Positions 52,113 to 62,038 of a stretch of DNA of 64,000 nucleotides are shown here, one piece after another (the stretch's first letter is position 1; every line of letters starts with the position of its first letter). Origin of the DNA: Deltaproteobacteria bacterium (GTDB lineage Bacteria > Desulfobacterota > Desulfomonilia > UBA1062). The stretch is taken from assembly GCA_018434685.1 (NCBI GenBank), contig JAHDOV010000013.1:1-64000 (forward strand). The letters are read 5' to 3'. Made by a program: the position numbers and the translations under genes. The notes beneath the pieces were generated by a model, which worked only from the letters and a program-made list of their open reading frames with translations, searched no databases and had not been told where the DNA came from.

Positions 52113-53285
52113 ATGATCGACGAACAGATAGCCGCGCTTGCCGAAGAGATGATCGGGCTCCGCAGGGACTTTCACCGGCATCCTGAACTCGGCTTCTCAG
52201 AGACACGCACCGCCGGTATCATTGCCCGCTACCTGAGACAGCTCGGGCTCGAGGTGCGTGAGAACATCGGCAGCACCGGGGTCACAGGCCTCCTCAAGGG
52301 AGAAATGCCGGGAAAGACCCTCATGCTGAGAGCCGACATGGATGCCCTGCCCATCCAGGAGCACAATGAGGTCGCTTACAGGTCGGTCACCCCGGGCGTC
52401 ATGCATGCCTGCGGTCACGACGGTCACATGGCGATTCTGCTCACCGTGGCAAAGGCACTCAGTGCCCTGCGCACGAACCTTGCCGGCCAGGTCAAATTCG
52501 TCTTCCAGCCCGCTGAGGAAAACCTGGGCGGCGCCCGGGTGATGATCGACGAGGGCGTGCTCGACGAACCACGGGTGGACGCGGCCTTCGGCCTGCACCT
52601 CATCAGCATGCTCCCGGTGGGGTACATCGGGTGGCACAGCGGCCCCATCATGGCGAGCATGGATTCCTTCACCCTGACCATCAGGGGCAGGGGGGGCCAT
52701 TCAGCCATGCCCGAAGGCGGTGTCGATGCGATCCTGATCAGCGCACAGGTGATCACGGCCCTCCAGGGTCTGGTCACCCATGAGATCTCGCCGGTCAGCC
52801 CGGTCGTGATCAACGTGGGGACCATCAGGGGCGGCAATGCAGCCAATGTGATAGCGGACACGGTGGTGCTCGAGGGCACGGTGCGAGCCCTCGATGTGAC
52901 CGTCCAGCAATCCATTCCCGGCAGGATGGAACGGATCATCGACGGGATCTCCCGGGGCATGGGCGGCTCGTATGAACTGAGCTATGTGAGCGGTTACCCC
53001 GCAACCATCAACGATGCCGGCATGACCGGCCTGGTCAGGCTCGCCGGAGCAGAGGTGGTCGGCGAAGATCACGTCTTCGAGGTGCCGCCGACCATGGCCA
53101 GCGAGGACATGTCCTTCTACCTCCAAAAAGTCCCGGGAAGTTACTTTTTCGTGGGTGCGGGAAATCCGGAAAAAGGCATCACCCAGCCTCACCACAACTC
53201 GCTCTTCGATATCGACGAGCAGGCCCTCGTGGTGGGAGCCAGGATGCTGTGCCACCTCGCAGGCTTATACCTGAACAATCCCTGA
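52113..53285 (+). CDS. M20-family amidohydrolase
   Basis: 390 residues. It starts MIDEQIAALAEEMIGLRRDFHRHPELGFSE and has the zinc motifs ADMDALPIQE, HACGHDGHMAILL and PAEENLGGARVMIDEG, plus the dimer lid RGRGGHSAMPEGGVD. This is the hippurate hydrolase/IAA-amino acid hydrolase/carboxypeptidase branch, cleaving N-acyl amino acids in the cytoplasm. GGGATGG precedes the ATG. It stands alone, convergent with the nitroreductase gene. Confidence 0.92.
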   Translation: MIDEQIAALAEEMIGLRRDFHRHPELGFSETRTAGIIARYLRQLGLEVRENIGSTGVTGLLKGEMPGKTLMLRADMDALPIQEHNEVAYRSVTPGVMHACGHDGHMAILLTVAKALSALRTNLAGQVKFVFQPAEENLGGARVMIDEGVLDEPRVDAAFGLHLISMLPVGYIGWHSGPIMASMDSFTLTIRGRGGHSAMPEGGVDAILISAQVITALQGLVTHEISPVSPVVINVGTIRGGNAANVIADTVVLEGTVRALDVTVQQSIPGRMERIIDGISRGMGGSYELSYVSGYPATINDAGMTGLVRLAGAEVVGEDHVFEVPPTMASEDMSFYLQKVPGSYFFVGAGNPEKGITQPHHNSLFDIDEQALVVGARMLCHLAGLYLNNP

Positions 53286-53390
53286 GCCGAGGCCAGGCGG
53301 GAGTTGACAACCCGGCAATACAGGCCGCGATGGTACTCACCTACCGTACCAGACAGTGCGGTCTCTGCCAGGTACCCGCTGCCAATCCTG

Positions 53391-54143
53391 TCATATCATG
53401 AATCCCACCGGCATGATCACGAGCGGCGCATGGGAATCCGGTATCATGAGGACCCTGGTCACCTCTTCATCCACGAACGCACCCACGATCCCCGCAGCCA
53501 GACCCAGGGCCCGGGCCTGGAGAAAGATATTCTGTGCGATATGTCCCGCCTCGATCATGGCGTACCGGACCCCGCGCTGCCCGTATTTGCCGGTAATCCG
53601 GTCATATTCGGCAGTAATGACAAGCACCACGGGCGCCTGCGCGATCCACGACTGGGAGAGCGCTGCCCGCGCCAGCCGGGATCTCACATCCCCTTTTCCA
53701 TCCAGGGACACGGCATGTTGTACCGGCTCGTAATGATAGATGCCCTCAGCGAATCCCTTCACCCCATCGCTACCCAGGGCAGCATACACATCCATGGGAA
53801 ACAGCGCCCCGGCAGAAGGGGCCGCACGCTTGAACCCTCCCTCTTCGGTAATGCCCTGAGCGGCCCAGAGAAGCTGCGAGAGCTGAGAGGCCTGCAGCAT
53901 CTTCGCACTGAAGGATCGAACAGTCCTGCGCTCCCGCACAGCCTGCTCCACCGAGCAGGTACCCGTCCCCAGCGGTTCCGGTAATGTTGTCATCACACAC
54001 CCCTTTGAAGTGGTCTCTCCCCCACTGCCTGCCACCATGAACGAAAACTGCTTCCACACCACAAGCGGTGCCGCAAGGGTGCTGCATGCCAGGGTGCACA
54101 CCAGAGCCCTGCGGGTAACGCCTCTGGGCTTGTCCTCACACAC
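53391..54143 (-). CDS. SagB/ThcOx-type nitroreductase-fold oxidoreductase, possibly exported
   Basis: 250 residues from a GTG at 54143. The nitroreductase FMN site is in ERRTVRSFSAKM, and AAPSAGALFPMDVYAAL and NIFLQARALGLAAGIVGAF are conserved blocks of the SagB/ThcOx group. The N-terminal TRRALVCTLACSTLAAPLVV looks like a twin-arginine signal, so the enzyme may be in the periplasm. A Met at 53993 behind AAAGGGG would give a cytoplasmic form; the true start is unclear. It begins six bases after the Lon-like gene stop on the same strand. Confidence 0.75.
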   Translation of the reverse strand: MCEDKPRGVTRRALVCTLACSTLAAPLVVWKQFSFMVAGSGGETTSKGCVMTTLPEPLGTGTCSVEQAVRERRTVRSFSAKMLQASQLSQLLWAAQGITEEGGFKRAAPSAGALFPMDVYAALGSDGVKGFAEGIYHYEPVQHAVSLDGKGDVRSRLARAALSQSWIAQAPVVLVITAEYDRITGKYGQRGVRYAMIEAGHIAQNIFLQARALGLAAGIVGAFVDEEVTRVLMIPDSHAPLVIMPVGFMI

Positions 54144-54149
54144 GGGATG

Positions 54150-56579
54150 CTACTTCTTCCTTGTCCGTGCCCGGGGTTTCCTGTCACCCGCCCCTTCCGA
54201 AAACGACATCCAGGTCTCGCTGAGCCTGCGCATATTCCTGTCCACCAGGTCGTTTACCGATCCCTTCTCAAAGGTACCGTCCTTCTTTCTCCTGCCGGCC
54301 TTTTTGCCGGTAAGGATCTCGATCCCCTCGTCGATGTGTTCGACGCCCCATACATGGAATGCGCCTCGTTCCACGGCCTCGATCACCTCGTCTGTGAGCA
54401 TGAGATTGCGCATGTTGCTTGCAGGGATAATGACCCCCTGCTCCCCGCTCAGGCCATTGAGCCTGCAGACCCCGAAGAACCCCTCTATCTTTTCATTGAC
54501 ACCGCCGATTGCCTGGACCTCACCCTTCTGGTTCACACTCCCGGTGACGGCGATCCCCTGTCTGATGGGCACCCCCGAGATGCCCGAGATGAGGGCATAG
54601 AGCTCTGCGGACGATGCGGAATCTCCTTCCACGCCGGAGTAGCTCTGTTCGAACACGACCCGTGCGGACAGGCTCATGGGTTTGTCCCTGGCGTACCTCT
54701 CCGACAGATACCCGGCCAGGATCAGCACCCCCTTGGTATGGATCGGGCCGCCGAGCATGGCCTCGCGCTCGATGTCGATGAGCCCTTCCCTGCCCAGACC
54801 GATGCTCGCCGTTATCCGGCTCGGCCTGCCGAACATGATGTCACCGAGATCGATCACGGACAGGCCGTTTACCTGCCCTACCTTTTCCCCCTCGAAGTCA
54901 ATCTTGATGGTTCCGTTGTGGATCATTTCCCGGGCCTTCTCCAGCATCAGGCTCGAGCGGTTGAAACGCTCCTCGATGGCCTGTTTCACGTGTTCGGCCT
55001 TTACCAGGGCCGAGCCATGCAGACCCGCATAGAAGCTCGCCTCTCTGGCGACATCGGCTATCTCGCCGAAGCGCGTGGAGAGCTTCTCCTGGTCTGCAGC
55101 AAGGCGGCAGCTGTGTTCCACCACCTGTGCAATGGCATATTTATCAAAATGACGCAGGTGTTCCTCTTCACAGATATTGCACACGAACGAGGCATAACTC
55201 TTCATGTTCTCCTCTGTTCTCTCCATGACCATGTCGAAATCGGCCTTCACCTTGAAGAGGTCCTGGAAATCAGGATCCAGCTCGTGAAGGCGGTAGTAGA
55301 GATAGGGGTCGCCGATGAGGATCACCTTGATGTCCCAGGGGATGGGCTCCGGCATGAGGCCCCTGGTAGTCATGAAGCCCAGACGCTCACCTGCCTCTTC
55401 TATACGGATTTCCTGGTTCCGGATGGAGCGTTTCAGGCCGTCCCAGGCAAACATGTTCCGCAGGACATCCTCCACAGGCAGGATGAGGTAGCCGCCATTG
55501 GCATCGTGCACCGACCCTTCCCTGATCATGGTGAAGTCGGTAAACAGCGCGCCGAACATGGCCTCCTTCTCTATCCTCCCGAAGAGGTTGTTGTAGGTGG
55601 GATTCAGTTCCAGGACAATGGGCACCCCTTTCAGGGTGGAGTTGTCCACGAGAACATTGACCCGGTATTTCCTGAAGCGGAGATCTTCGCCCTGGGGCAT
55701 CTGCATCTCGGGTGGCTTTTCCTGCCGCTGGTCGTCCATCCTGAACATGACGAGATTCTCCAGCATGTCGGCCTGCATCTCGTTCAGGTACGACACCACC
55801 TCCGGAATCTCGCAAAAACTCTCCCTGAGATCATCGAGGAGCAGGTCGAGGGTGTAGGAGGCGATCTCCCGGTCGAGGTCCTCGATCATCTTTCTGGTCT
55901 TCTTCTCAATGGCGATCATCTGTCTGCCGGCCTTCTTCATCCTCTCATTGAGTCTCTTCTGCTTTCTGGTGATGGCATCACGCTCCTTCTTTTCGAGGAT
56001 CCTGAAGTCCTCTTCCGTGAGCGGTTTGTTGTCCCTCAGTGGGATGGTCACCAGTCCCATGGGTGTTGCCTGGATGATAAAGCCCTGTTTCTGAGCCTGT
56101 TCGTTGACCTTTATGATCAGCTGATCTCTCTGCTGCTGAACATCCTTGACGGCATTGTTTCTCTTTACTGCATACTCGTCGCTCTCGAAGGCCTTCCTGA
56201 TCTCGACCCTCGCGGCCTCGGCAAAGGCCTCCACATCCTTCTGAAAGTGCCGTGCCCGGCCTGCCGGCAGCGATATGGCCCGTGGTCGGTAGCTGTCCTG
56301 GAAATTATTCACGTAGCACCAGTCCGGTGGGGTGGGTTTGTCCCTGGTGATCTCTTCGAGGTAACGCCTGACCGCGGTCTTCCTTCCGGTACCTGGAAGG
56401 CCCGAGACATAGATGTTGAACCCCTTTTCCTTGATATCCAGCCCGAACTGCAGGGCACGCAGGGCCTTTACCTGGCCGATAATGGTCTGCAGGGGCTGCA
56501 CCTCTTCACTGCTCGCGCAGCCCAGTACCTCGGGATCACAGGCACACTTCAGTCTCTCGAGGGGTACTTCAGCTTTCAT
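54150..56579 (-). CDS. Lon-like ATP-dependent protease (LonB/AAA_32 type)
   Basis: 809 residues. The ATPase Walker A is VSGLPGTGRKTAVRR (about 58-72). The C-terminal S16 protease domain has the catalytic Ser in GVEGDSASSAELYALIS (about 650) and the catalytic Lys in IGGVNEKIEGFFGVC (about 695). There is no N-terminal Lon substrate domain, and the coiled-coil insert around 130-230 is long. It is a soluble protein-quality-control protease. GGAGGAGAG precedes the ATG. The 882-codon frame on the opposite strand is its shadow. Confidence 0.92.
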   Translation of the reverse strand: MKAEVPLERLKCACDPEVLGCASSEEVQPLQTIIGQVKALRALQFGLDIKEKGFNIYVSGLPGTGRKTAVRRYLEEITRDKPTPPDWCYVNNFQDSYRPRAISLPAGRARHFQKDVEAFAEAARVEIRKAFESDEYAVKRNNAVKDVQQQRDQLIIKVNEQAQKQGFIIQATPMGLVTIPLRDNKPLTEEDFRILEKKERDAITRKQKRLNERMKKAGRQMIAIEKKTRKMIEDLDREIASYTLDLLLDDLRESFCEIPEVVSYLNEMQADMLENLVMFRMDDQRQEKPPEMQMPQGEDLRFRKYRVNVLVDNSTLKGVPIVLELNPTYNNLFGRIEKEAMFGALFTDFTMIREGSVHDANGGYLILPVEDVLRNMFAWDGLKRSIRNQEIRIEEAGERLGFMTTRGLMPEPIPWDIKVILIGDPYLYYRLHELDPDFQDLFKVKADFDMVMERTEENMKSYASFVCNICEEEHLRHFDKYAIAQVVEHSCRLAADQEKLSTRFGEIADVAREASFYAGLHGSALVKAEHVKQAIEERFNRSSLMLEKAREMIHNGTIKIDFEGEKVGQVNGLSVIDLGDIMFGRPSRITASIGLGREGLIDIEREAMLGGPIHTKGVLILAGYLSERYARDKPMSLSARVVFEQSYSGVEGDSASSAELYALISGISGVPIRQGIAVTGSVNQKGEVQAIGGVNEKIEGFFGVCRLNGLSGEQGVIIPASNMRNLMLTDEVIEAVERGAFHVWGVEHIDEGIEILTGKKAGRRKKDGTFEKGSVNDLVDRNMRRLSETWMSFSEGAGDRKPRARTRKK

Positions 56580-56830
56580 TCTCTCCTCCAGGGGTCATGC
56601 CAGGTGCCACTGGAGTCCAGGGGCGGCTCCCTGCCCCGCTGGCGGAACGTCGATCCGACCACTTCACCGCAGTGCATTCATAGGTATGATTATATTTCTG
56701 TATCGGCCAAATGCAAGGCGGCTCGTCGTAAAAGCGGATTCTTTACTTCAGGCTTTACACCGCAGGGCGAATCCTATATCACCTCGCATGGATGACAAGC
56801 AGTTATCCTAAGGAGAGGGACCAGGCAGAG

Positions 56831-57973
56831 ATGATGTTCACCTACCAGAAGAGCAACCGTTTTTTCGCCCAGATCGCCGACGGCATGGAGGAACTTGGCA
56901 TCGAGGAGCTGACCGGGCTCGGCGCTCAGGAGGTAAAGCCTGCCTTCCGCGGCCTGTACTTCAGCGCCCAGCCGGATGCCCTCTACCGCATCAACTACAC
57001 CGCCCGGATCATAAGCAGGGTGCTTGCCCCGCTCATTACTTTCGACTGCCACAGCACCGACTACCTCTACAAGACCGCCCGTAACGTGCCCTGGACAGAG
57101 CTGTTCTCCCTGGAGGACACCTTCGTGATCTCTGCCAACGTATCCAACAGCAAGATCCGCCACTCCCAGTATGCAGCGCTCGTGCTGAAGGACGCCATTG
57201 TGGACAGCTTCAGGGACCTGTACAACGACAGGCCGAATGTGGAAAGGATCAATGCGGATATCAGTTTCAATCTCCACATCTCCAACAACAAGGCCACCAT
57301 CTACCTCGATACCTCGGGCGGGTCGCTGCACCGCAGGGGATACCGCCAGGACTCGGTGGACGCCCCCATGCAGGAAACCCTCGCAGCGGCCATCATCCGC
57401 ATGAGCGGGTGGGACGGCCAGACCCCCCTGTATGACCCCATGTGCGGTTCCGGCACACTCCTGTTCGAGGCGCTCATGCACTACTGCAGGATCCCTGCGG
57501 CATTTTTCCGGGAAGACTTCGGATTCCGGTTCCTGCCGGACTTCGACGAGCCTACCTGGGATTCGGTCCGACAGGAGGCCGACTCGAAGATGCGCCCGCT
57601 CGAGGAGGGACTCATAGCAGGCAGCGACAGCTCTTCCCAGGCAATCGATATCGCGAGGAACAACAGCCGCAACCTCCCGTCGGGCAGGAATATCCGGCTG
57701 ACAAAGGCCCGGTTCCAGGATATCGAGTCGCTGGCCGACACCACCATCGTCTGCAATCCGCCCTATGGACTGAGGATGAAGGACCACCAGGATATGGGCG
57801 CCTTCATGAAGGACTTCGGCGACTTTCTCAAGCAGCGCTGCACCGGGTCCACCGCATACGTGTATTTCGGCAACCGGGAACTCATCAAGAGCCTGGGGCT
57901 TCGGTCCGCCTGGAAGCGGCCGCTGAAAAACGGCCCGCTCGACGGCAGACTCGTCAGGTACGATCTGTACTGA
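56831..57973 (+). CDS. THUMP-type class I RNA methyltransferase (RlmL/Trm14-like)
   Basis: 380 residues from ATG 56831; the frame is open to an ATG at 56792, and AAGGAG lies in between, 15 bases before 56831. The N-terminal half resembles a THUMP domain (YRINYTARIISRVLAPLITF). The methyltransferase part has DPMCGSGTLLFEALMH for SAM and VCNPPYGLRM, the N6-adenine/N2-guanine motif. It is likely a 23S rRNA guanine-N2 methyltransferase. The gene is divergent from the Lon-like gene. Confidence 0.87.
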   Translation: MMFTYQKSNRFFAQIADGMEELGIEELTGLGAQEVKPAFRGLYFSAQPDALYRINYTARIISRVLAPLITFDCHSTDYLYKTARNVPWTELFSLEDTFVISANVSNSKIRHSQYAALVLKDAIVDSFRDLYNDRPNVERINADISFNLHISNNKATIYLDTSGGSLHRRGYRQDSVDAPMQETLAAAIIRMSGWDGQTPLYDPMCGSGTLLFEALMHYCRIPAAFFREDFGFRFLPDFDEPTWDSVRQEADSKMRPLEEGLIAGSDSSSQAIDIARNNSRNLPSGRNIRLTKARFQDIESLADTTIVCNPPYGLRMKDHQDMGAFMKDFGDFLKQRCTGSTAYVYFGNRELIKSLGLRSAWKRPLKNGPLDGRLVRYDLY

Positions 57974-58057
57974 AAAGCAGCTGTTTAACCCCTGCAATAA
58001 CCTGCCGGAGAGATCACGTCCATGGGCGCGGCCGATGCGGCTACCATAAACATCACC

Positions 58058-58894
58058 TCACACGTCCCAGTACACGAGCGCCGATCTCACCCCCCTGGGC
58101 CAGACTAATTTTCCATCTTCTCTTGTCAGGTGACAGGCAAGCAGCTCGGCGATGATCTCGTCGTGCTCACTCACCCCGTCGAGACCGAACCTTCGTTTCA
58201 CATCCCCTACGGCCTCTTCGATGCTCTCATTGGTCCAGGGTCTCCACAGCCCGGTATCCTCCATGAGGACATTGGGGTGTATATCCATCTGGAGCAGGGC
58301 ATTGTAGGCCACCTGAAAGTTCGGACTGTCGTGAGGATGCCCCCAGATCCGCATGGCCAGTTCCCCCATGAGCCCGCTCGTCATTGGTACCCGCAGAAGC
58401 AGGAAGCACGTCTTTTTTGTCACGTCCACCATTCGTTCGATAAATTCCAGAAAATCAGGCTCTCCGTACATGGCGTGAGAGCACAGGGAGAAGTCGTGCT
58501 TTTCCGTCCTGCTCCGCGGCCATTCCCCCTGAACGATCCCGATGTTTCCGATCCCCTTCTCATCGATATTCTCCTGCAGAACCGATATCATGGCAGACGA
58601 AGGTTCCAGGGCTGTCAGCTGTTTCACGTGTGGGGCAAGAAGACAGGCCCAGGCACCGGTACCTGCTCCGATATCGAGCAGGGTGGATCCCGGGTGCTCA
58701 AGGAGCCGCGCCGTGATGAAGGTCCTGCTGGAATCGGGTTTGCTCCACCTCTGCTTTACCCCGGAGTCGAACTTCCTTGCCCGTTCAGCCCAGTCATCGC
58801 TGCCGTTGTTATCAGCCTCTCGTTTCTTATGCCCTCGTGCATGCTCCTCGACGATCTGTCTCCAAAGAAGTATCCAATCCACTGTCTTCTCCAT
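58058..58894 (-). CDS. SAM-dependent methyltransferase next to a metal/cofactor ABC transporter
   Basis: 278 residues. Motif I is LLDIGAGTGAWACLLA and the acidic loop is LTALEPSSAM. The N-terminal 60 residues are charged (WILLWRQIVEEHARGHKKRE). It is the last gene of the minus-strand FecCD-type ABC cluster (38 bases after the ATPase). Methyltransferases occur beside siderophore/cobalamin/metal importers, but the substrate here is unknown. Confidence 0.78.
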   Translation of the reverse strand: MEKTVDWILLWRQIVEEHARGHKKREADNNGSDDWAERARKFDSGVKQRWSKPDSSRTFITARLLEHPGSTLLDIGAGTGAWACLLAPHVKQLTALEPSSAMISVLQENIDEKGIGNIGIVQGEWPRSRTEKHDFSLCSHAMYGEPDFLEFIERMVDVTKKTCFLLLRVPMTSGLMGELAMRIWGHPHDSPNFQVAYNALLQMDIHPNVLMEDTGLWRPWTNESIEEAVGDVKRRFGLDGVSEHDEIIAELLACHLTREDGKLVWPRGVRSALVYWDV

Positions 58895-58931
58895 GATTTC
58901 CTCCGCTATCTGGTTGGTAGACTGCCTTATG

Positions 58932-59714
58932 CTAATTTATGATGACCCTCGGCCGGTCCTGGATTGTCATGACATCGACCTCGACGCCGTACGTGTCCCT
59001 GAGGTTTTCCGCGGTGAGCACACTCCTGAGATCCCCTTGCCTGAGAACGCTCCCCTGTCTCAGCAACACGATATGATCGGCTACTGCGGCAGCGGCATTC
59101 GGATCATGGGTGGTAAACACCACGGTCTTGCCCACCTGCCTGAGCAGGCGAATCAGGGACAGGATGCGCTTGGTATTGGCCAGGTCGAGATGGGAGGTCG
59201 GCTCATCCATGAGCATGATGCTGCATTCCTGGACGAGGACCCGGGCAACCATGGCCAGCTGGCGCTCTCCACCGCTCAGAGAGGGGACGGCCCGGTCTTT
59301 GAGCTCGACGATGCCGACCTGTTCCAGCGCGTTCAGGGCAAGCGCTGTGTCCTCCCTGTCCGGCTGCTGAAAGATGCCCAGATGGGGCGCCCTGCCAAGC
59401 AGCACATATTCCAGGATGCTCAGGGCAAAGGGGACCGACTCTTCCTGGGGCACCAGACCCACCAGGCAGTTGCGCTTGAGCCGGGACAACTTCCCGGAGG
59501 CAACGCCGCCCATGAACACCTCGCCGGAGCGGGGTTTCAGCAGACCGAGGAACAGGTTCATCATGGTGGTCTTGCCCGATCCGTTCGGGCCGAGTATCGC
59601 GCAGACACACTGCCGGGGGATCCTGAGCGAGAGGTGATCCATGAAAAGAGTTGCCCCCGGGTCGTACCCGAACGAGAGCTCTTCCACCAGGATCGCAGCG
59701 CCTTGAGTCGTCAT
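58932..59714 (-). CDS. FecCD-type ABC transporter ATPase
   Basis: 260 residues. Walker A is GPNGSGKTT, signature LSGGERQLAMVARVL, Walker B SIMLMDEPTSHLD, and the D/H switch TTHDPN. The sequence is of the BtuD/FecE/FhuC type. It overlaps the permease stop by four bases (ATGA). It supplies ATP to the permease encoded upstream. Confidence 0.9.
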   Translation of the reverse strand: MTTQGAAILVEELSFGYDPGATLFMDHLSLRIPRQCVCAILGPNGSGKTTMMNLFLGLLKPRSGEVFMGGVASGKLSRLKRNCLVGLVPQEESVPFALSILEYVLLGRAPHLGIFQQPDREDTALALNALEQVGIVELKDRAVPSLSGGERQLAMVARVLVQECSIMLMDEPTSHLDLANTKRILSLIRLLRQVGKTVVFTTHDPNAAAAVADHIVLLRQGSVLRQGDLRSVLTAENLRDTYGVEVDVMTIQDRPRVIIN

Positions 59715-60691
59715 CGGTTCACCTTGAAGGTCTGCGTGGTCAGCAGGGCAAGGAACAGTCCCGCTCCGATGAACGAGGTGAGGATCCCCAGGGGGATCTC
59801 GCCGCTGAGCACTGTCCGGGCAATGTCATCACAGATCAGGACGAAGAACCCGCCTATCAGCAGTGCTGCGGGCAGGGCTTGCTGGGCATCGGAACCCACC
59901 AGTCTGCGGGCGATATGCGGTACGATGAGCCCCACCCAGGCGATCTGGCCTGCCTTGGCAACCACGGCAGCTGTGGAGACCACTGCTGCAAGCAGGAGTA
60001 TGAGGCGTTCTCTGCCCGGCTGCGCCGAGAGCGAGAAGGCGATCTCATCCCTCATGGACAGGAGGTTCAGCCGCCACCGCATGAGGTAGATAACCACGAG
60101 AGAGGGAACCACCACGGGGAGCACCTGTACCAGGTCAAGCCACGTGATCCCCCATAATCCGCCGAGCATCCAGAAGGTGATGTCCGGCAGCTGCCTGATG
60201 GGGTCTGCCAGGTATTTGAGCACTCCGGTTCCCGAGGTATACAGGGCAGAGACGGCGATACCGGAAAGCACGAGACGGAGAACCCAGCCGCCGTAGTGTA
60301 TGCGTGTAGCGAGAAAGTAGCTCGCTGCAAGCCCGATGCATGCAAAAAATGCCGCACCGCCCAGGGCAACAATGGCCAGCGATGCGCCAAAGGCAGCCCC
60401 CTGGGAGACGCCGAGAAAACCAGATTCCACGAGAGGATTCCTGAAGAGCATCTGGAAGACCCTGCCCGAGGCCGACAGGACCATGCCGAGCAGAAACGCA
60501 CCAAGAACCCTCGGCAGCCTCAGGTTCAGCAGGATGTTCCACAGCAGTTCATCGCCACTGAGGTCGGCGAGTCTCGTAAAATACGGGTATGGGTATCGAC
60601 CGAGCAGGAATGACAGGCCCAGGCTCAGCACCACCAGTGCCCAGATCACCCACAGCCAGGGTATGCCCCTCCTCTTGAGTGCCAGGTCAGC
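59711..60691 (-). CDS. FecCD-type ABC transporter permease
   Basis: 326 residues from the GTG at 60691, which overlaps the stop of the binding-protein gene and has AGGGAG upstream; a longer frame lacks these. About ten helices; LRLPRVLGAFLLGMVLSASG, NPLVESGFLGVSQGAAFG and WVGLIVPHIARRLVGSD are the BtuC/FecCD signature. It transports cobalamin, siderophore, haem or molybdate/tungstate in known members. Confidence 0.9.
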   Translation of the reverse strand, partial: ADLALKRRGIPWLWVIWALVVLSLGLSFLLGRYPYPYFTRLADLSGDELLWNILLNLRLPRVLGAFLLGMVLSASGRVFQMLFRNPLVESGFLGVSQGAAFGASLAIVALGGAAFFACIGLAASYFLATRIHYGGWVLRLVLSGIAVSALYTSGTGVLKYLADPIRQLPDITFWMLGGLWGITWLDLVQVLPVVVPSLVVIYLMRWRLNLLSMRDEIAFSLSAQPGRERLILLLAAVVSTAAVVAKAGQIAWVGLIVPHIARRLVGSDAQQALPAALLIGGFFVLICDDIARTVLSGEIPLGILTSFIGAGLFLALLTTQTFKVNR

Positions 60692-61853
60692 CACGAACGC
60701 TCCCTGCTGAGGTGAAGACCCGTGGCATGATCTCGCTGTCGATCGTCTCTTTGGACATGAGGTAGAGTTCTGTGAAGAACCGGTATATTTCACGGGTCAT
60801 ATCGACATCGCCGAACAGTTCCGGCCAGATCCGCGTCGCCATCCACATGGTCCCGAGAATCCACCGCGGTTCCGGCGTATCCCAGCCGAAGATGTCACTG
60901 GGGTATGCATGGAGTTCGTCGTTTTTCACGGCTTCAAGCATGGACCACCGGGGGTCTGCCTTCAGTGAGGAAATCACCTCGTCAGGATCCAGGCTGTACC
61001 AGACAACAAGGAAGATCTTGTCCGGTTTCCACGCGGCAATCTGTTCAAAGCTCATCACGGTCCAGCCGCTGGTCATCTGGGTGGCATCCACCCAGACGGG
61101 CCTGCCGCCGGCCGTAACGGTCTGGATGGTCTGCATCCACGAGGGGGCCGGCACCTGTACCGCAGGGGACCCACCCCTGGTGTTGTATCCGAGCACCAGG
61201 ACCCGGGGTTTCTCCTCCTCGCGTACCCCCTCGAGGCGAGAGCTGACCATGTCGAGCCGGGACCGGTAAAATTCCCTGATCTGCTGAGCCCTGGCCTCTT
61301 CCCCGAGAATCGTGCCCAAAGTCGACACATCGTGAAGAAACTGCTCGGGGTTCTCCATGCCGACATACACACACGGTATGCCTGCCTGGCTCAGGCTTGT
61401 GCTCCGGGCCTCTGCCACAGAGCCTTTCATGAACACGACATCGGGTTTCAAGGCAGCGATCTGTTCTGAGCCGGGATTGGGCTGAAGGATTACCTTCTCA
61501 TTGAAGCGGGGATCGATCAGGGGAAGAAAGGCCGTACTCTTCTGACGCTCTTCGAGCCCCACCAGCCGGCTGGCCGCCAAAGGGAACATGTACAGGAGAT
61601 GGGCAGCCATGAACGGTCCCTGCCCCACGATGGCGATACGCCCGGGCGAAACGGCAAACGATGCGGTCCTGCCTGCCGCATCGACAATGCTGAGCGGGAA
61701 ACGGGAACACGCACCAAGGGCATTGTGTCCCTGCACAAGAACCGATCCCGCACCGGAAACGGGTTCAGAAGGGGTTGCATCATGGTTGCCGCAGGCACTC
61801 ATGAGCACCAGAGCCAGGATGACAACTGTACCCAGCAACCGCCTCGGCCTCAT
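60687..61853 (-). CDS. FecB-type ABC substrate-binding lipoprotein
   Basis: 388 residues from ATG 61853 (an upstream ATG at 61904 has no ribosome site). The signal peptide ends at lipobox VLMSAC (Cys 21). The TroA/FecB fold shows IAIVGQGPFMAAHLL, LKPDVVFMKGS and SLSQAGIPCVYVGMENPEQFLHD. Binding residues cannot be assigned. Its position right after formate dehydrogenase makes molybdate or tungstate a good candidate (the Haemophilus MolABC importer is of this fold), with cobalamin or iron as alternatives. Confidence 0.85.
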   Translation of the reverse strand: MRPRRLLGTVVILALVLMSACGNHDATPSEPVSGAGSVLVQGHNALGACSRFPLSIVDAAGRTASFAVSPGRIAIVGQGPFMAAHLLYMFPLAASRLVGLEERQKSTAFLPLIDPRFNEKVILQPNPGSEQIAALKPDVVFMKGSVAEARSTSLSQAGIPCVYVGMENPEQFLHDVSTLGTILGEEARAQQIREFYRSRLDMVSSRLEGVREEEKPRVLVLGYNTRGGSPAVQVPAPSWMQTIQTVTAGGRPVWVDATQMTSGWTVMSFEQIAAWKPDKIFLVVWYSLDPDEVISSLKADPRWSMLEAVKNDELHAYPSDIFGWDTPEPRWILGTMWMATRIWPELFGDVDMTREIYRFFTELYLMSKETIDSEIMPRVFTSAGSVRG

Positions 61854-62002
61854 GACTGTTCCGGTCTGTCCCTCGCGCCACGGGCCGACGTTAGTCTGTT
61901 TCATATAGCATCTATCTTATGGTGCATACCTGTATACATGAGCGATTGGATGACCTCATTACCGGGTGACGATCCGGGAATGAACCTGAACATTAATGAA
62001 GC

Positions 62003-62031
62003 CTGTGGGGAACTTCAATCGCTCCCCACAG
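62003..62031 (-). terminator. Hairpin after formate dehydrogenase
   Basis: CTGTGGGGA (62003-62011) and TCCCCACAG (62023-62031) pair perfectly over 9 bp, eight bases after the fdhA stop in the minus direction. The T run is weak, so partial read-through into the transporter genes is possible. Confidence 0.5.
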
Positions 62032-62038
62032 ACAAGAA

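Noticed and set aside
54147-56795. 882-codon frame on the plus strand across the Lon-like gene
   Set aside because: It is antisense to a complete Lon-like protease with catalytic Ser and Lys, and its translation shows no family pattern. Long antisense frames are common in GC-rich genes.
61854-62038. Cobalamin or molybdenum-cofactor riboswitch before the ABC transporter
   Set aside because: The 185 bases between fdhA and the binding-protein gene contain one simple hairpin but no B12-box-like or Moco-type conserved core that I can see.
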